Below, in pieces: positions 1 to 8,689 of a stretch of DNA of 64,000 nt. The stretch lies in contig SVTM01000004.1 in assembly GCA_015063785.1 (NCBI GenBank), positions 38,708 to 102,707 on the forward strand. The letters run 5' to 3'. Below the pieces are notes generated by a model. It worked only from the letters and a program-made list of their open reading frames with translations. It was not told the origin of the DNA and made no database searches. The translations under genes and the position numbers were made by a program. Every line of letters begins with the position of its first letter. The first letter of the stretch is position 1. The DNA comes from Oscillospiraceae bacterium. GTDB lineage: Bacteria; Bacillota; Clostridia; Oscillospirales; CAG-382.

Positions 1-458
1 TCGGGCTGAAGATCCTCGTGAACAAGGGGATATTTAACTCCTGCCTCGCGGTCGGTGATAACCGAGAACATGGTTACTTCAGAACCTGTGCCGCTGGTGG
101 TGGGAATGGCAACAAGCTTGATATCCTGCTTTTTGCCCGAACGCTTTGCCATGAGAAGAACAGCTTTTGCGGCATCAATAGAAGATCCTCCGCCGAGAGC
201 CACAACAATGTCTGCATTCGCTTTAAGAAGAAAGTCGAGTCCCTGAACCACAAGTTCAATAGGGGGGTCGGGCTTTACATCGCCAAAAATGCTGACGCTG
301 TTGCAACCGTCAAGCTTTTCTGCTATTCTCTGGGCAACGCCGCTTTTCACCATAAAAGGATCAGTGAAAATGACGGCGTTTACGTTCTTGTATTCACAAA
401 GCTTGTCAAGAGCATTCTGATCAAAACAGACAGTGGTTGGAAGTCTGAAAGTGTTCAT
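1..458 (-). CDS. Iron-containing alcohol dehydrogenase (PduQ/1-propanol dehydrogenase-like), partial; C-terminus beyond left edge
   Basis: Manual minus-strand translation MNTFRLPTTVCFDQNALDKLCEYKNVNAVIFTDPF...ADIVVALGGGSSIDAAKAVLLMA...GTGSEVTMFSVITD; GGGSSIDAAK and GTGSE motifs of Fe-ADH; open to position 1. Confidence 0.88.
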   Translation of the reverse strand, partial: MNTFRLPTTVCFDQNALDKLCEYKNVNAVIFTDPFMVKSGVAQRIAEKLDGCNSVSIFGDVKPDPPIELVVQGLDFLLKANADIVVALGGGSSIDAAKAVLLMAKRSGKKQDIKLVAIPTTSGTGSEVTMFSVITDREAGVKYPLVHEDLQP

Positions 459-479
459 ATACTGCTCCTTGCAAATTTA

Positions 480-1028
480 TCAGAGAATTGTTTCCCAAAG
501 ACGCTTGTCGGGATTGGGAATGACAGAGCTGTCAAGCAGCATACCGTCGTGTGAAACCTCCTGCTGAGCGCGCTCGATAGCAGCAGATACAGCTGCAACG
601 TCGCCGGTGATGAGCATATACGATTTTCCGCACATACCGCGGGCAACTCGGAGCTCGATAAGGTCAACAAGAGATGTCTTTGCTGCGGCGTCTGCCGCCA
701 TGATAATATCGGCGGCGTTGAAAGTTTCAAGAACGCCGAGAGCCTTCACGTCTTCAACCTTGGATGCACCGTAAAGGGCAGGGAAGATCGAATCGTGAGG
801 ATTGCCCAGGACAAAGCTGCCCATTATCTTGGAGTCAAATCTTGCCTTTACCGAATCAACAGCAGCCTTAACAGCGCTGAGATCTCCGGTAATGATAACA
901 ATGTATTTGCCCGGACATACAGGTTGACTTTCAATAACTTCCACTTCCGCAGTCTTGAGCATCATATCAGCGCTCTGAATGCCTGCGGAAACCGTCTGAA
1001 GTTCAACCATTCCGATTGCTTTACTCAT
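480..1028 (-). CDS. BMC shell protein with two BMC domains (BMC-T, PduT-like)
   Basis: MSKAIGMVELQTVSAGIQSADMMLKTAEVEVI...ALGVLETFNAADIIMAADAAAKTSLVDLIELRVA...; two tandem BMC domains; ATG at 1028 preferred to the GTG of the 204-aa ORF. Confidence 0.88.
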   Translation of the reverse strand: MSKAIGMVELQTVSAGIQSADMMLKTAEVEVIESQPVCPGKYIVIITGDLSAVKAAVDSVKARFDSKIMGSFVLGNPHDSIFPALYGASKVEDVKALGVLETFNAADIIMAADAAAKTSLVDLIELRVARGMCGKSYMLITGDVAAVSAAIERAQQEVSHDGMLLDSSVIPNPDKRLWETIL

Positions 1029-1102
1029 TGATAGTAACCGTGAGTTTTCGTCGGTGAAAAGATCACAGACAAAAAGCTTCCTTTCTCCCCACACAAATAA
1101 AT

Positions 1103-1171
1103 ACTTTGAAAATCAAAGTGTACTTGTGAAAGTACCGTATTCTCCGGGTTTTTGTGGGGCAAAATCCCGGA
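1103..1171 (-). other. Three consecutive intercistronic hairpins between the RnfC-like and BMC-T genes
   Basis: ACTTTGA-AAA-TCAAAGT (1103-1119), GTACTT-GTGA-AAGTAC (1120-1135), TCCGGG.TTTTG-TGGGG-CAAAA.CCCGGA (1143-1171). Confidence 0.6.
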
Positions 1172-1196
1172 AGGGTAGAAGAATATCAGATCACGC

Positions 1197-2528
1197 TTAT
1201 GCTTCGATCACAACGAATTTTTCGTTGGCATCGACAACCTTGCCGGAAATAGATGCGTGTACGGGCATCGAGAGCTTGCCTTCGGCGGCCTCACCGATAA
1301 CCTGACCTGCCTTTACCTTGTCGCCCTTCTTGACGATGGCGGCGGCAGGAACACCGATGCTCTGGCTGAGCATGATCTTAACCTTCTTTGCGCCGACTGT
1401 TTCGTCAACAAGCGGTGCGGGAAGGTTGTATTTTGTAAGTCCGAGACGGGCTGTAAGTCTGGGCATGGGTACAAGTCTGTCTGTACGATGCTCGGAAACG
1501 TCAGAGAACTTTGCATCTGCGTGGTTGATCTGAACGCCGTTCTTGCGAAGACCCATCTTGTATTCGCCGATAAGAGTTCTGGGCGAAAGGTTCTGTCCGC
1601 AGGCATAAAGTTCGCAAATGCCGCACTGCGAGCAGTACATTGTGTTGATAAAAGGTCCTACGTCCTTTGTTGCTCCGCTGGTTGCCGAACGCATGAAAGC
1701 GTGGGGCTCGATGGGATGACCGAGAAGATGTCTCGAGCAGAGATCTGTACACATTCTGCACTGACAGCAAGCTGCCATGGCGCGCTTCATGTCGATCTGG
1801 ATCTTTGCGGTTTTCTTGGAGATCAGCGGATGAGTTGTGGGGAGAACGAGGATTGCGTTGGATGTTTTTGTCACAACATCCGAGGGAGAAACCACGCGGC
1901 CTGTCATGGGGCCACCGCCGATAAGAGAATAATCGGCAACAGTTGCACCGCCTGCCAGCTCAATGAGCTCGGCATATGTCATGCCAAGAGGAGCCTTGAG
2001 GGTGATGGGGTTCTTGACCTCACCTGCAATCGTTATGTACTTTGTTGTAACGGGTTCCGACTTGTTAATTGCGTTGTAAACATTGAGAATAGTCTCAACG
2101 TTGAACACAGTAACTCCAACAGTAATGGGGAGTGCGCCGGGAGCCACAACTCTCTTTGTGGTTTCGTAGATAGTGATGACTTCATCACCCGCGGGATAAA
2201 CTTCGGGCAAAAGACCGATGCGTGCCTTGGGGAATCTGTCAAGATTTGCCTTTACGGCATCAACTGCGCCTTTGTAGGCTTCCTTTACGGCGATGATGAT
2301 ATGATCTGCCTCCACAGCCTCGGCGATTGTGTCGAGGGTTGTGAGGATCTCGAGAGCATATTTTTCAAGCACCTGACGGTGAAGCTTGAGCAAGGGTTCG
2401 CATTCAGCACAGTTGAGGATTATGGTGTCCGCACGCTTATCAAGCTTTGCGTAAGAAGGAAATCCGGCTCCGCCTGCTCCGGCGACACCGTTTTTCTTCA
2501 TAATTTCAACAAGTTCTGTCAATACCAT
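1197..2528 (-). CDS. RnfC/PduS-like electron transport flavoprotein (BMC-associated cobalamin reductase family)
   Basis: NGVAGAGGAGFPSYAKL...ILNCAECEPLL... plus CCQCRMCTDLCSRHLLGH and MYCSQCGICELYAC Fe-S motifs; BMC context. Confidence 0.9.
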   Translation of the reverse strand: MVLTELVEIMKKNGVAGAGGAGFPSYAKLDKRADTIILNCAECEPLLKLHRQVLEKYALEILTTLDTIAEAVEADHIIIAVKEAYKGAVDAVKANLDRFPKARIGLLPEVYPAGDEVITIYETTKRVVAPGALPITVGVTVFNVETILNVYNAINKSEPVTTKYITIAGEVKNPITLKAPLGMTYAELIELAGGATVADYSLIGGGPMTGRVVSPSDVVTKTSNAILVLPTTHPLISKKTAKIQIDMKRAMAACCQCRMCTDLCSRHLLGHPIEPHAFMRSATSGATKDVGPFINTMYCSQCGICELYACGQNLSPRTLIGEYKMGLRKNGVQINHADAKFSDVSEHRTDRLVPMPRLTARLGLTKYNLPAPLVDETVGAKKVKIMLSQSIGVPAAAIVKKGDKVKAGQVIGEAAEGKLSMPVHASISGKVVDANEKFVVIEA

Positions 2529-2537
2529 AATGTTTTA

Positions 2538-2813
2538 TTACTCCAGTCCGGTGCCGTCATCAACAATGCCCACAACAGCCGCATCAACGGGAGTGTTTCC
2601 GTCGTTGCATGCCAGTCGTGCCGCACTGCCCTGTGCTACCAAAACAATGTCGCCTATACCGGCGCCCACATTGTCAACGGCTACCATTTTTGTGTTATCA
2701 TTCGTCATGGAGGAAAGGATCTCTACCACAAGGAACTTACAGCCCACAAGAGCTTCGTTCTTGCGTGTGGAAATTACTTTTCCGACGACTTTGCCAATTA
2801 TCATTATAATCAC
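2538..2813 (-). CDS. BMC vertex protein, EutN/CcmL family (BMC-P)
   Basis: MIIMIIGKVVGKVISTRKNEALVGCKFLVVE...VAVDNVGAGIGDIVLVAQGSAAR; typical pentamer sequence. Confidence 0.93.
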   Translation of the reverse strand: MIIMIIGKVVGKVISTRKNEALVGCKFLVVEILSSMTNDNTKMVAVDNVGAGIGDIVLVAQGSAARLACNDGNTPVDAAVVGIVDDGTGLE

Positions 2814-2943
2814 CTTTTGTCCGACTTTGGAATAGTTCCTTTGTCGGGAGTAATTGGATTTTTATGCGGCACGCCGCGGGGCGGAAAGATATATTGCCGC
2901 CCCGAAGAGACGTCGCGTCGAATTTTGAAAAGTTCCCGTTATC

Positions 2944-3222
2944 TTACTTGAGAGCGGGGAGGATCTTTTCAACGTCTGCGTGAGGTCTGGGAATAACGTG
3001 AGTTGCAATAACTTCACCAAGACGCTCAGCAGAAGAAGAACCTGCTTCAACTGCAGCCTTAACTGCGCCAACGTCGCCGCGAACCATAACGCTTACAAGT
3101 CCGGAACCGATCTTTTCGGTGCCAACAAGTTCAACGTTTGCTGCCTTGAGCATAGCGTCAGCAGCTTCAACTGCTGCAACAAGTCCTCTTGTTTCGATCA
3201 TACCTAATGCCTGCTGTGTCAT
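2944..3222 (-). CDS. Putative short isoform (92 aa) of the same BMC-H, from an in-frame internal start
   Basis: Minus-strand ATAACGGAGGTAAAAGTTATGACACAG: SD GGAGG at 3235-3231, 8 nt before in-frame ATG 3222; product colinear with the neighbouring 91-aa BMC-H. Confidence 0.65.
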   Translation of the reverse strand: MTQQALGMIETRGLVAAVEAADAMLKAANVELVGTEKIGSGLVSVMVRGDVGAVKAAVEAGSSSAERLGEVIATHVIPRPHADVEKILPALK

Positions 3223-3390
3223 AACTTTTACCTCCGTTATGTTATCAGAAATTTTAGTATTTGTGGTTTTGGTATCTGCAACATTTTGAGCAACTACGCT
3301 CTGAGGCTGTGCAGAAACAGCCGCGCTCTTTTTTGCCGCGGTTCTGCCTCTCGGCTTCTTTTCCGCAGTGTTTTCATTTTTTGCAGCCAT
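2944..3390 (-). CDS. BMC-H shell protein with ~56-aa basic low-complexity N-terminal extension
   Basis: [30 protein letters not shown]... followed by canonical [30 protein letters not shown]...; SD AGAGG upstream of ATG 3390. Confidence 0.88.
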   Translation of the reverse strand: MAAKNENTAEKKPRGRTAAKKSAAVSAQPQSVVAQNVADTKTTNTKISDNITEVKVMTQQALGMIETRGLVAAVEAADAMLKAANVELVGTEKIGSGLVSVMVRGDVGAVKAAVEAGSSSAERLGEVIATHVIPRPHADVEKILPALK

Positions 3391-3402
3391 TTTTATTACC
3401 TC

Positions 3403-3696
3403 TTATTTCTTAGTCTTTGTAAGTCTCGACGCCGACAACTCGACCATACGCTGAGTTTCTTCGTGCGGGTTTGCAATAACGAAAGACGCACAAGGTGGAG
3501 TTACGCAAGATCTTTTTACGCATTCAACCGCCTCTGTTACGTCAGAAACGTCGCCTGTCACGATGATGGTGACAAGTCTGCCTCCGAGCTTTCGTTCCCA
3601 TGTGACAAAAGAAACGTTTGCGCTTTTGCACATGATGTCAAGAGCATCAACCGCCGCAACGACGCCTGAAACTTCGACGAGTCCCAAAGATTTCAT
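3403..3696 (-). CDS. BMC-H shell protein (divergent)
   Basis: MKSLGLVEVSGVVAAVDALDIMCKSANVSFVTWERKLGGRLVTIIVTGDVSDVTEAVE; BMC domain. Confidence 0.85.
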   Translation of the reverse strand: MKSLGLVEVSGVVAAVDALDIMCKSANVSFVTWERKLGGRLVTIIVTGDVSDVTEAVECVKRSCVTPPCASFVIANPHEETQRMVELSASRLTKTKK

Positions 3697-3728
3697 AGTT
3701 TTCTTCCTTTACGAATTTTATCGGAAAA

Positions 3729-4004
3729 TCAGAACTTGGGGAGAATCTTTTCCACGTCTGCGTGGGGTCTGGGGATAACGTGTGTAGCAACGAGCTCGCC
3801 GAGAGTAGAAGCTGCCTGTCCGCCTGCTTCAACTGCAGCCTTAACTGCGCCGACATCGCCGCGAACCATAACACTTACGAGACCGGAACCGATCTTTTCT
3901 GTGCCGATAAGTGTAACTTCTGCAGACTTAACCATTGCGTCTGCTGCTTCGATTGCTGCTGTGAGACCACGGGTCTCGATCATTCCCAATGCTTCCTGTG
4001 CCAT
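3729..4004 (-). CDS. BMC-H shell protein (PduA/EutM-like)
   Basis: [61 protein letters not shown]...[11 protein letters not shown]; canonical BMC-H. Confidence 0.95.
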   Translation of the reverse strand: MAQEALGMIETRGLTAAIEAADAMVKSAEVTLIGTEKIGSGLVSVMVRGDVGAVKAAVEAGGQAASTLGELVATHVIPRPHADVEKILPKF

Positions 4005-4040
4005 AATATAAATCCTCCTGAAATGTAGAAAATTTTAAAA

Positions 4041-4355
4041 TTATTTTTTGTCAAGTCCCGAAAGAGCAAGCATTTTGCCTGTTCCGTCCTCGGGGCGAGC
4101 GATTATGTGTTTTGTAACAACGCCCGAAACCTGGTTTGCTGCGATTTCCGCTGCATCGACTGCCGCCGTTACAGAGTCAACAGAGCCTCTGAACTTCACT
4201 GCGACGATGAGGGGAACCTTGAGCTCGTCGGGTTTCTTGGGTTTGTTTTTGTCGAAGGTCTCGGCTGTGACGTTGCCTGCCTTGCATCCCGCATCAAGCG
4301 CGGCAAAGGCTGCAACAAGGCCATAAACCTCGATAATTCCGACTGCCTGTGTCAT
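4041..4355 (-). CDS. BMC shell protein with Lys/Pro-rich insertion
   Basis: MTQAVGIIEVYGLVAAFAALDAGCKAGNVTAETFDKNKPKKPDELKVPLIVAVKFRGSVDSVTAAVDAAEI. Confidence 0.85.
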   Translation of the reverse strand: MTQAVGIIEVYGLVAAFAALDAGCKAGNVTAETFDKNKPKKPDELKVPLIVAVKFRGSVDSVTAAVDAAEIAANQVSGVVTKHIIARPEDGTGKMLALSGLDKK

Positions 4356-4392
4356 CTTCTTATAATCCTTTCGATTTGATCAAATCTTACGG

Positions 4393-5607
4393 TTATTTGT
4401 TGACGACGGCAACCTTCAGACCTTCCATCTTGACGTTTGTGATAAAAGCTTCGCTTGCCTGTTCCAGCGGGAACTTATGTGTGATAAGCTCCTTGATTGG
4501 AAGACCGATGGCGATAGCTCTCTTTAAGAAATCAAAGGTTGTTGCGTAGTCTCTGAGGGTATATACCCACGAGCCGACAGTGGTGATTTCCTTCGAGCAG
4601 ATGTCAAAGTGGGGGTTGATGGTGGCGTCTCCGCCGTTGATAAAGAATCCGAGCTCACAAAGTCCGCCGCCGTTGCGGATGAACTTGTAGATGTTTGCAT
4701 GAGCGATGGGGCTTCCTGTGCACTGGAAAGCGAAATCAGCGAAATATCCGCCGAAAGCGTTCTTGACAGCGTCAGTAAGAGCCTCGATGCCCTTGTGCTC
4801 GGAGAAGTTGACTGTCTGATCTGCACCCATGCGCTTTGCAAAGGCAAGTCTCTTTTCGTTTCCGTCAACGGCAACGATATTTTCGATACCCATTGTGCGC
4901 AATACAGCGATACAGATAAGACCGATAGGTCCGCAACCCTGAACGACTACACGGCTGTTGAATCTGAGAATGCCGGTGGTCTTTGCACGTTCTACCGCGT
5001 GGATAAGAACTGCGCAGGGCTCGATAAGGATTCTCGAATCGAGATCGAGATCGCTTACGTTAAAGATTGTGGAACCCTTTCTGATGAGAATATAGTCTGC
5101 GAACCATCCGTTGAGATGAACGTCGTCATCTGGGAGAAGTCCGTAAACGTCGGCACCGCCAACGTTCTGCTTGTTAAGGTCGAACATGGTGATGTCGGGG
5201 TTGTCCTTGAAGATCATGCAGGAAACAACTTTGTCGCCGACCTTGAGGTCTTTGCCTGCACTGTCCTTCTTGACGTTTTTACCCATCTTAACGATCTCGC
5301 CTGTGCCTTCGTGGCCGAGGGCAACGGGAATGAGACCAAAGGGATCGCGCTTGAATTCGTGTGCGTCTGTTCCGCAAACGCCGCAGCCTTCGACCTTGAC
5401 AAGAATGTCGTCGTCGCCGACTTCGGGCATGGGGAAGGTCTTGAGTTCGATCTTCTCAATACCTGTGAGCATCGCAACACGGCAGGTGGAGGGGATTCCA
5501 CCCGAAACAGATGCCTTTGCGGCAGGGGCGGGAGCAGAGCTTGTTCCGCGCATACCTTCAAGAACCTGTTTTACGATTTCTTCGATATTGTTCTTGTTGT
5601 AATCCAT
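4393..5607 (-). CDS. Zinc-binding alcohol dehydrogenase (MDR family) with N-terminal encapsulation-like peptide
   Basis: MDYNKNNIEEIVKQVLEGMRGTSSAPAPAAKAS... linker then MDR ADH core (GCGVCGTDAHEF, ALGHEGTGEIV, VVVQGCGPIGL). Confidence 0.92.
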   Translation of the reverse strand: MDYNKNNIEEIVKQVLEGMRGTSSAPAPAAKASVSGGIPSTCRVAMLTGIEKIELKTFPMPEVGDDDILVKVEGCGVCGTDAHEFKRDPFGLIPVALGHEGTGEIVKMGKNVKKDSAGKDLKVGDKVVSCMIFKDNPDITMFDLNKQNVGGADVYGLLPDDDVHLNGWFADYILIRKGSTIFNVSDLDLDSRILIEPCAVLIHAVERAKTTGILRFNSRVVVQGCGPIGLICIAVLRTMGIENIVAVDGNEKRLAFAKRMGADQTVNFSEHKGIEALTDAVKNAFGGYFADFAFQCTGSPIAHANIYKFIRNGGGLCELGFFINGGDATINPHFDICSKEITTVGSWVYTLRDYATTFDFLKRAIAIGLPIKELITHKFPLEQASEAFITNVKMEGLKVAVVNK

Positions 5608-5622
5608 TTTTGTAAAACTCCG

Positions 5623-6129
5623 TTACAGGCATTTTTTTGCTTCTTCTTCCACGCATGAGGCACCAAACGCCGCAAGCACGGTGTCCTGCTCCTCACTGCC
5701 TCCGCTGACTCCCAGGCCGCCTATGATCTTACCCGAGAGAACAAGAGGTTCGCCGCCGCCGAAAATAACGATTTTGCCGTCATTTGTCTGCTGGATACCG
5801 TATAAAGGTCCGTGGGGCTGTGAAAGATTTTTGAGCTTGATTGTTGACATTTTCAGCGAAACAGAAGTGAAAGCTTTGTTAAAAGCCACGTCAAAGCTTG
5901 CAATGTAAGAATCATCCATGCATTCGGTAAGCACGGGACGTGCACCTGCACTGCATATCGAAACGACGGCGCGAACGCCCATTTCGGAAGCTTTGTCTTC
6001 GATCCTTTTTGCAATTCGCTTTGCAAGGGCAAGGCTTATGGTGCTTTGGTTGATGATGGCTTTATTTGTTTTCATCTCTGTTGCCACCGCGTCAACTATT
6101 TTTGAAATGTCGGTGTTATGCATAAGCAT
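5623..6129 (-). CDS. GlcG/HbpS-type (PduO C-terminal-like) protein
   Basis: ...IEDKASEMGVRAVVSICSAGARPVLTECMDDSYIASFDVAFNKAFTSVSLKM...GGGEPLVLSGKIIGGLGVSGGSEEQD. Confidence 0.85.
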   Translation of the reverse strand: MLMHNTDISKIVDAVATEMKTNKAIINQSTISLALAKRIAKRIEDKASEMGVRAVVSICSAGARPVLTECMDDSYIASFDVAFNKAFTSVSLKMSTIKLKNLSQPHGPLYGIQQTNDGKIVIFGGGEPLVLSGKIIGGLGVSGGSEEQDTVLAAFGASCVEEEAKKCL

Positions 6130-6138
6130 TACCCGAAA

Positions 6139-6942
6139 TTATTTGCCGAGCTGTGCAAGAACTCTCTTTGTGATCTCTGCAATAACGTCAGAATCGTTGG
6201 AAGAAGAGTGAGATGTCGAGCAGCTGCCATCACAGTTTGGACATCTGGGTCTGCCTGCTGCAACATTGGGGCAGAGGTCAGCAGGGTGCTTACCTGTCAT
6301 GCCGAACTTGCGGCGGATTTCGTAAAGCTGCTGAACCTGTTCTTCTGTGAGTTCCTTGGGTCCGCCGAGCATTGTGGAGATGAAGAGGAGCTGAGCGTAG
6401 AACTCAACAGATTCCATCTTGTGGTATGCCGAGAGAAGCGAATCCGAGAATGCAAGAGCACCGTGGTTTGCAAGAAGAACTGCATCATAGTGCTGGAGAT
6501 ACTTGGAAACTGCATCAGGAATTTCTTCTGTCGAAGGACAGCCGTATTCAGCGATCGGAACACATCCGAGAGCGATAACTGCCTCAGGCATGATCTGAGC
6601 TGTAAGCGGAATTCCTGCAATAGCAAAACCTGTTGCATACATAGGATGAGCGTGAACGACAGACTTTACGTCAGGTCTTTCCTTGTAAACTCTCATATGC
6701 ATCTTGATTTCGGAAGAGGGACGGAAGCCTTCGTTTGCTTCGATAACTTCGCCTCTGCCGTTTACCTTACAGATGTATTCGGGAGTCATGAAGCCCTTGG
6801 ATACACCTGTTGGTGTGCAAAGATACTGATCTTCGCCGACTTTTACGGAGATGTTGCCGTCGTTGGAAGCAACCATGCCGCGGTCATAGATTCTTTTGCC
6901 GATTTCGCACATTTGAACTTTAATTGCGTACTCTGAAGCCAT
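6139..6942 (-). CDS. Class II aldolase (fuculose/rhamnulose-phosphate aldolase-like) with C-terminal encapsulation-like tail
   Basis: GNISVKVGEDQYLCTPTGVSKG...SSEIKMHMRVYKERPDVKSVVHAHPMYATGFA...LLANHGALAF; C-terminal CPNCDGSCSTSHSSSNDSDVIAEITKRVLAQLGK. Confidence 0.92.
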   Translation of the reverse strand: MASEYAIKVQMCEIGKRIYDRGMVASNDGNISVKVGEDQYLCTPTGVSKGFMTPEYICKVNGRGEVIEANEGFRPSSEIKMHMRVYKERPDVKSVVHAHPMYATGFAIAGIPLTAQIMPEAVIALGCVPIAEYGCPSTEEIPDAVSKYLQHYDAVLLANHGALAFSDSLLSAYHKMESVEFYAQLLFISTMLGGPKELTEEQVQQLYEIRRKFGMTGKHPADLCPNVAAGRPRCPNCDGSCSTSHSSSNDSDVIAEITKRVLAQLGK

Positions 6943-7014
6943 TTTTCTTTCTCCTTTGTATAGTATTTTAAATGGTTTGTATATTTAAGCGGGGTTCCCC
7001 CGAGCTTACAAAAA

Positions 7015-7443
7015 TTAACTTTGGCGGAGATAATCGAGAATTTCGGACACTCCGACCGAGTGGGTGGAATCGACGTGAAAAATTTTCTTGCAGCCGCAGA
7101 TTTCAAGCCACCTGTCAGCAAGCGGAATGTTTGCATCGGGATGGTCGATCTTTGTCACGATGCCGATAACGTCGCGGGTTGCCATCGAAACGATGTTGGG
7201 CCCGAAAAGCGAAAAGGGCTCTGTGGCGGATATAAGAAGTCCCACAACGTCCGCTTCGTATGAGTAGATCGCAAGAGCACCACCCAGATGCTTTGTCTGG
7301 ATATATTCACCCGGGGTGTCGATCATAACGTCGTCGCGGTTGACATATTGCGTCTTTTCATAGTGGATCTCCTCACCGCGAAGCGCCTGCATAAGGGTTG
7401 TTTTTCCGCTTTCGCTGCGTCCGATAAGAATCAGCTTTTTCAT
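7015..7443 (-). CDS. EutP/PduV-like GTPase
   Basis: MKKLILIGRSESGKTTLMQALRGEEIHYEKTQYVNRDDVMIDTPGEY; P-loop and DTPGE. Confidence 0.92.
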   Translation of the reverse strand: MKKLILIGRSESGKTTLMQALRGEEIHYEKTQYVNRDDVMIDTPGEYIQTKHLGGALAIYSYEADVVGLLISATEPFSLFGPNIVSMATRDVIGIVTKIDHPDANIPLADRWLEICGCKKIFHVDSTHSVGVSEILDYLRQS

Positions 7444-7449
7444 GTCGTA

Positions 7450-7851
7450 TTATGTTCTTGTGATGGGACAGACGTTAAAGCCGAGCTTTTCCTGCGCATA
7501 TTCGGTGACGGCACGGAAGGCAGCCTCCACGTCCGATATTGATCCTGTGATAACAAGCGTTCCGCTGAAGCGGTCGACAAAGCCCAGTTCAATGCCTGAT
7601 GCCTTCATGCTGATGTCCGCCGCAATTATGGCAGTTTCGGCAGGGCTTACGGTGAGCACACCGATGGCACTGTGGGAATAGTCGATTCTGGGATCAAGAC
7701 CGAGCTTTTTGTGAAGCTCTGTGTCGGGATTTGCGATTATGTGCGCAAGGGTTATCTGTTTTCCGGGGACAAGCTCCTGAATGATGCGGAGCTTTCCGCC
7801 GTCAGATTTGTTTGCCGCGGCAATAATCTGTTCGATGTTGTTTGTGTTCAT
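7450..7851 (-). CDS. EutS/PduU-like circularly permuted BMC shell protein
   Basis: RIIQELVPGKQITLAHIIANPDTELHKKLGL...AIGVLTVSPAETAIIAADISMKASGIELGFVDRFSGTLVITG... Confidence 0.92.
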   Translation of the reverse strand: MNTNNIEQIIAAANKSDGGKLRIIQELVPGKQITLAHIIANPDTELHKKLGLDPRIDYSHSAIGVLTVSPAETAIIAADISMKASGIELGFVDRFSGTLVITGSISDVEAAFRAVTEYAQEKLGFNVCPITRT

Positions 7852-7875
7852 TTTTCCTCTTTGTTTGCGGAATTT

Positions 7876-8673
7876 TTATCCGCCGATTATTACGTCAAGA
7901 CCTTCTTTTGCGGCAGTTGCGCGAAGAAGCTCCATGTGTTCTTTTGTTGGGGAAGGAATATCACCCATGCCGTAGTCCCTTTTCAGACCCACATATTTGT
8001 CATATCCGAGTCTGTGGTATGGGAGAAGGTGCAATTCGTTGACCGTGCCGAGAGATTTTGTGAATTTTGCAATAGACGCGATCTCCTGCGGTGTGTCGTT
8101 GAAGGTCGGAATCACAGGCACGCGGATCACGAGCTTTTTGGCACTCTGTGCGATCTTTTTTGCATTTTCAAGAATAAGCTCGTTGGGCTGTGTGGTGAAT
8201 TCCTTGTGCTTTGCGGAATCGGTGTGTTTTATATCCATCAGAAACAGGTCGCAGACGGGAAGAAATCTTTCGATCACCGAAAACTGCGAGAATCCTGTGG
8301 TTTCGATGGCGGTGTTGATGCCATATTCTTTGCACGCTGAAAGAAGAGCCACTGCAAAGTCGGGCTGTCCCAGGGCTTCGCCTCCCGAAAGGGTGACTCC
8401 GCCGCCCGAGCGTCTGTAATAGGGCATGTCCTTGAGAACCTGCTCCATCACTTCGCCCACAGTGACGTCACGTCCCACAGTTTCTTCCTTACCCGCGCGC
8501 AGCATCTTTTGAATTGCAAATTCCTGCGATTCGGGGTTGCAGCACCAGCGGCAACGCAGAAAGCATCCTTTAAGGAACACGATCGTGCGGATACCCGGAC
8601 CGTCATGGACAGAGAATTTCTGAATGTCAAAAATTCTGCCTGTCACCTTTTCAAACTGTTCTATCATTGGCAC
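7876..8673 (-). CDS. Glycyl-radical enzyme activating enzyme (radical SAM)
   Basis: SVHDGPGIRTIVFLKGCFLRCRWCCNPESQ (CX3CX2C), RRSGGGVTLSGGEALGQPDFA; directly after GRE. Confidence 0.95.
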   Translation of the reverse strand: MPMIEQFEKVTGRIFDIQKFSVHDGPGIRTIVFLKGCFLRCRWCCNPESQEFAIQKMLRAGKEETVGRDVTVGEVMEQVLKDMPYYRRSGGGVTLSGGEALGQPDFAVALLSACKEYGINTAIETTGFSQFSVIERFLPVCDLFLMDIKHTDSAKHKEFTTQPNELILENAKKIAQSAKKLVIRVPVIPTFNDTPQEIASIAKFTKSLGTVNELHLLPYHRLGYDKYVGLKRDYGMGDIPSPTKEHMELLRATAAKEGLDVIIGG

Positions 8674-8689
8674 TCACCTGCGTTTTCAT

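Noticed and set aside
480-1094. GTG-start extended form of the BMC-T gene
   Set aside because: N-terminal 22 aa are not BMC-like; ATG at 1028 gives the canonical start, although the SD there is weak
1257-2951. 564-aa plus-strand ORF
   Set aside because: Antisense to the clear RnfC/PduS-like and EutN-like genes; implausible Cys-rich composition
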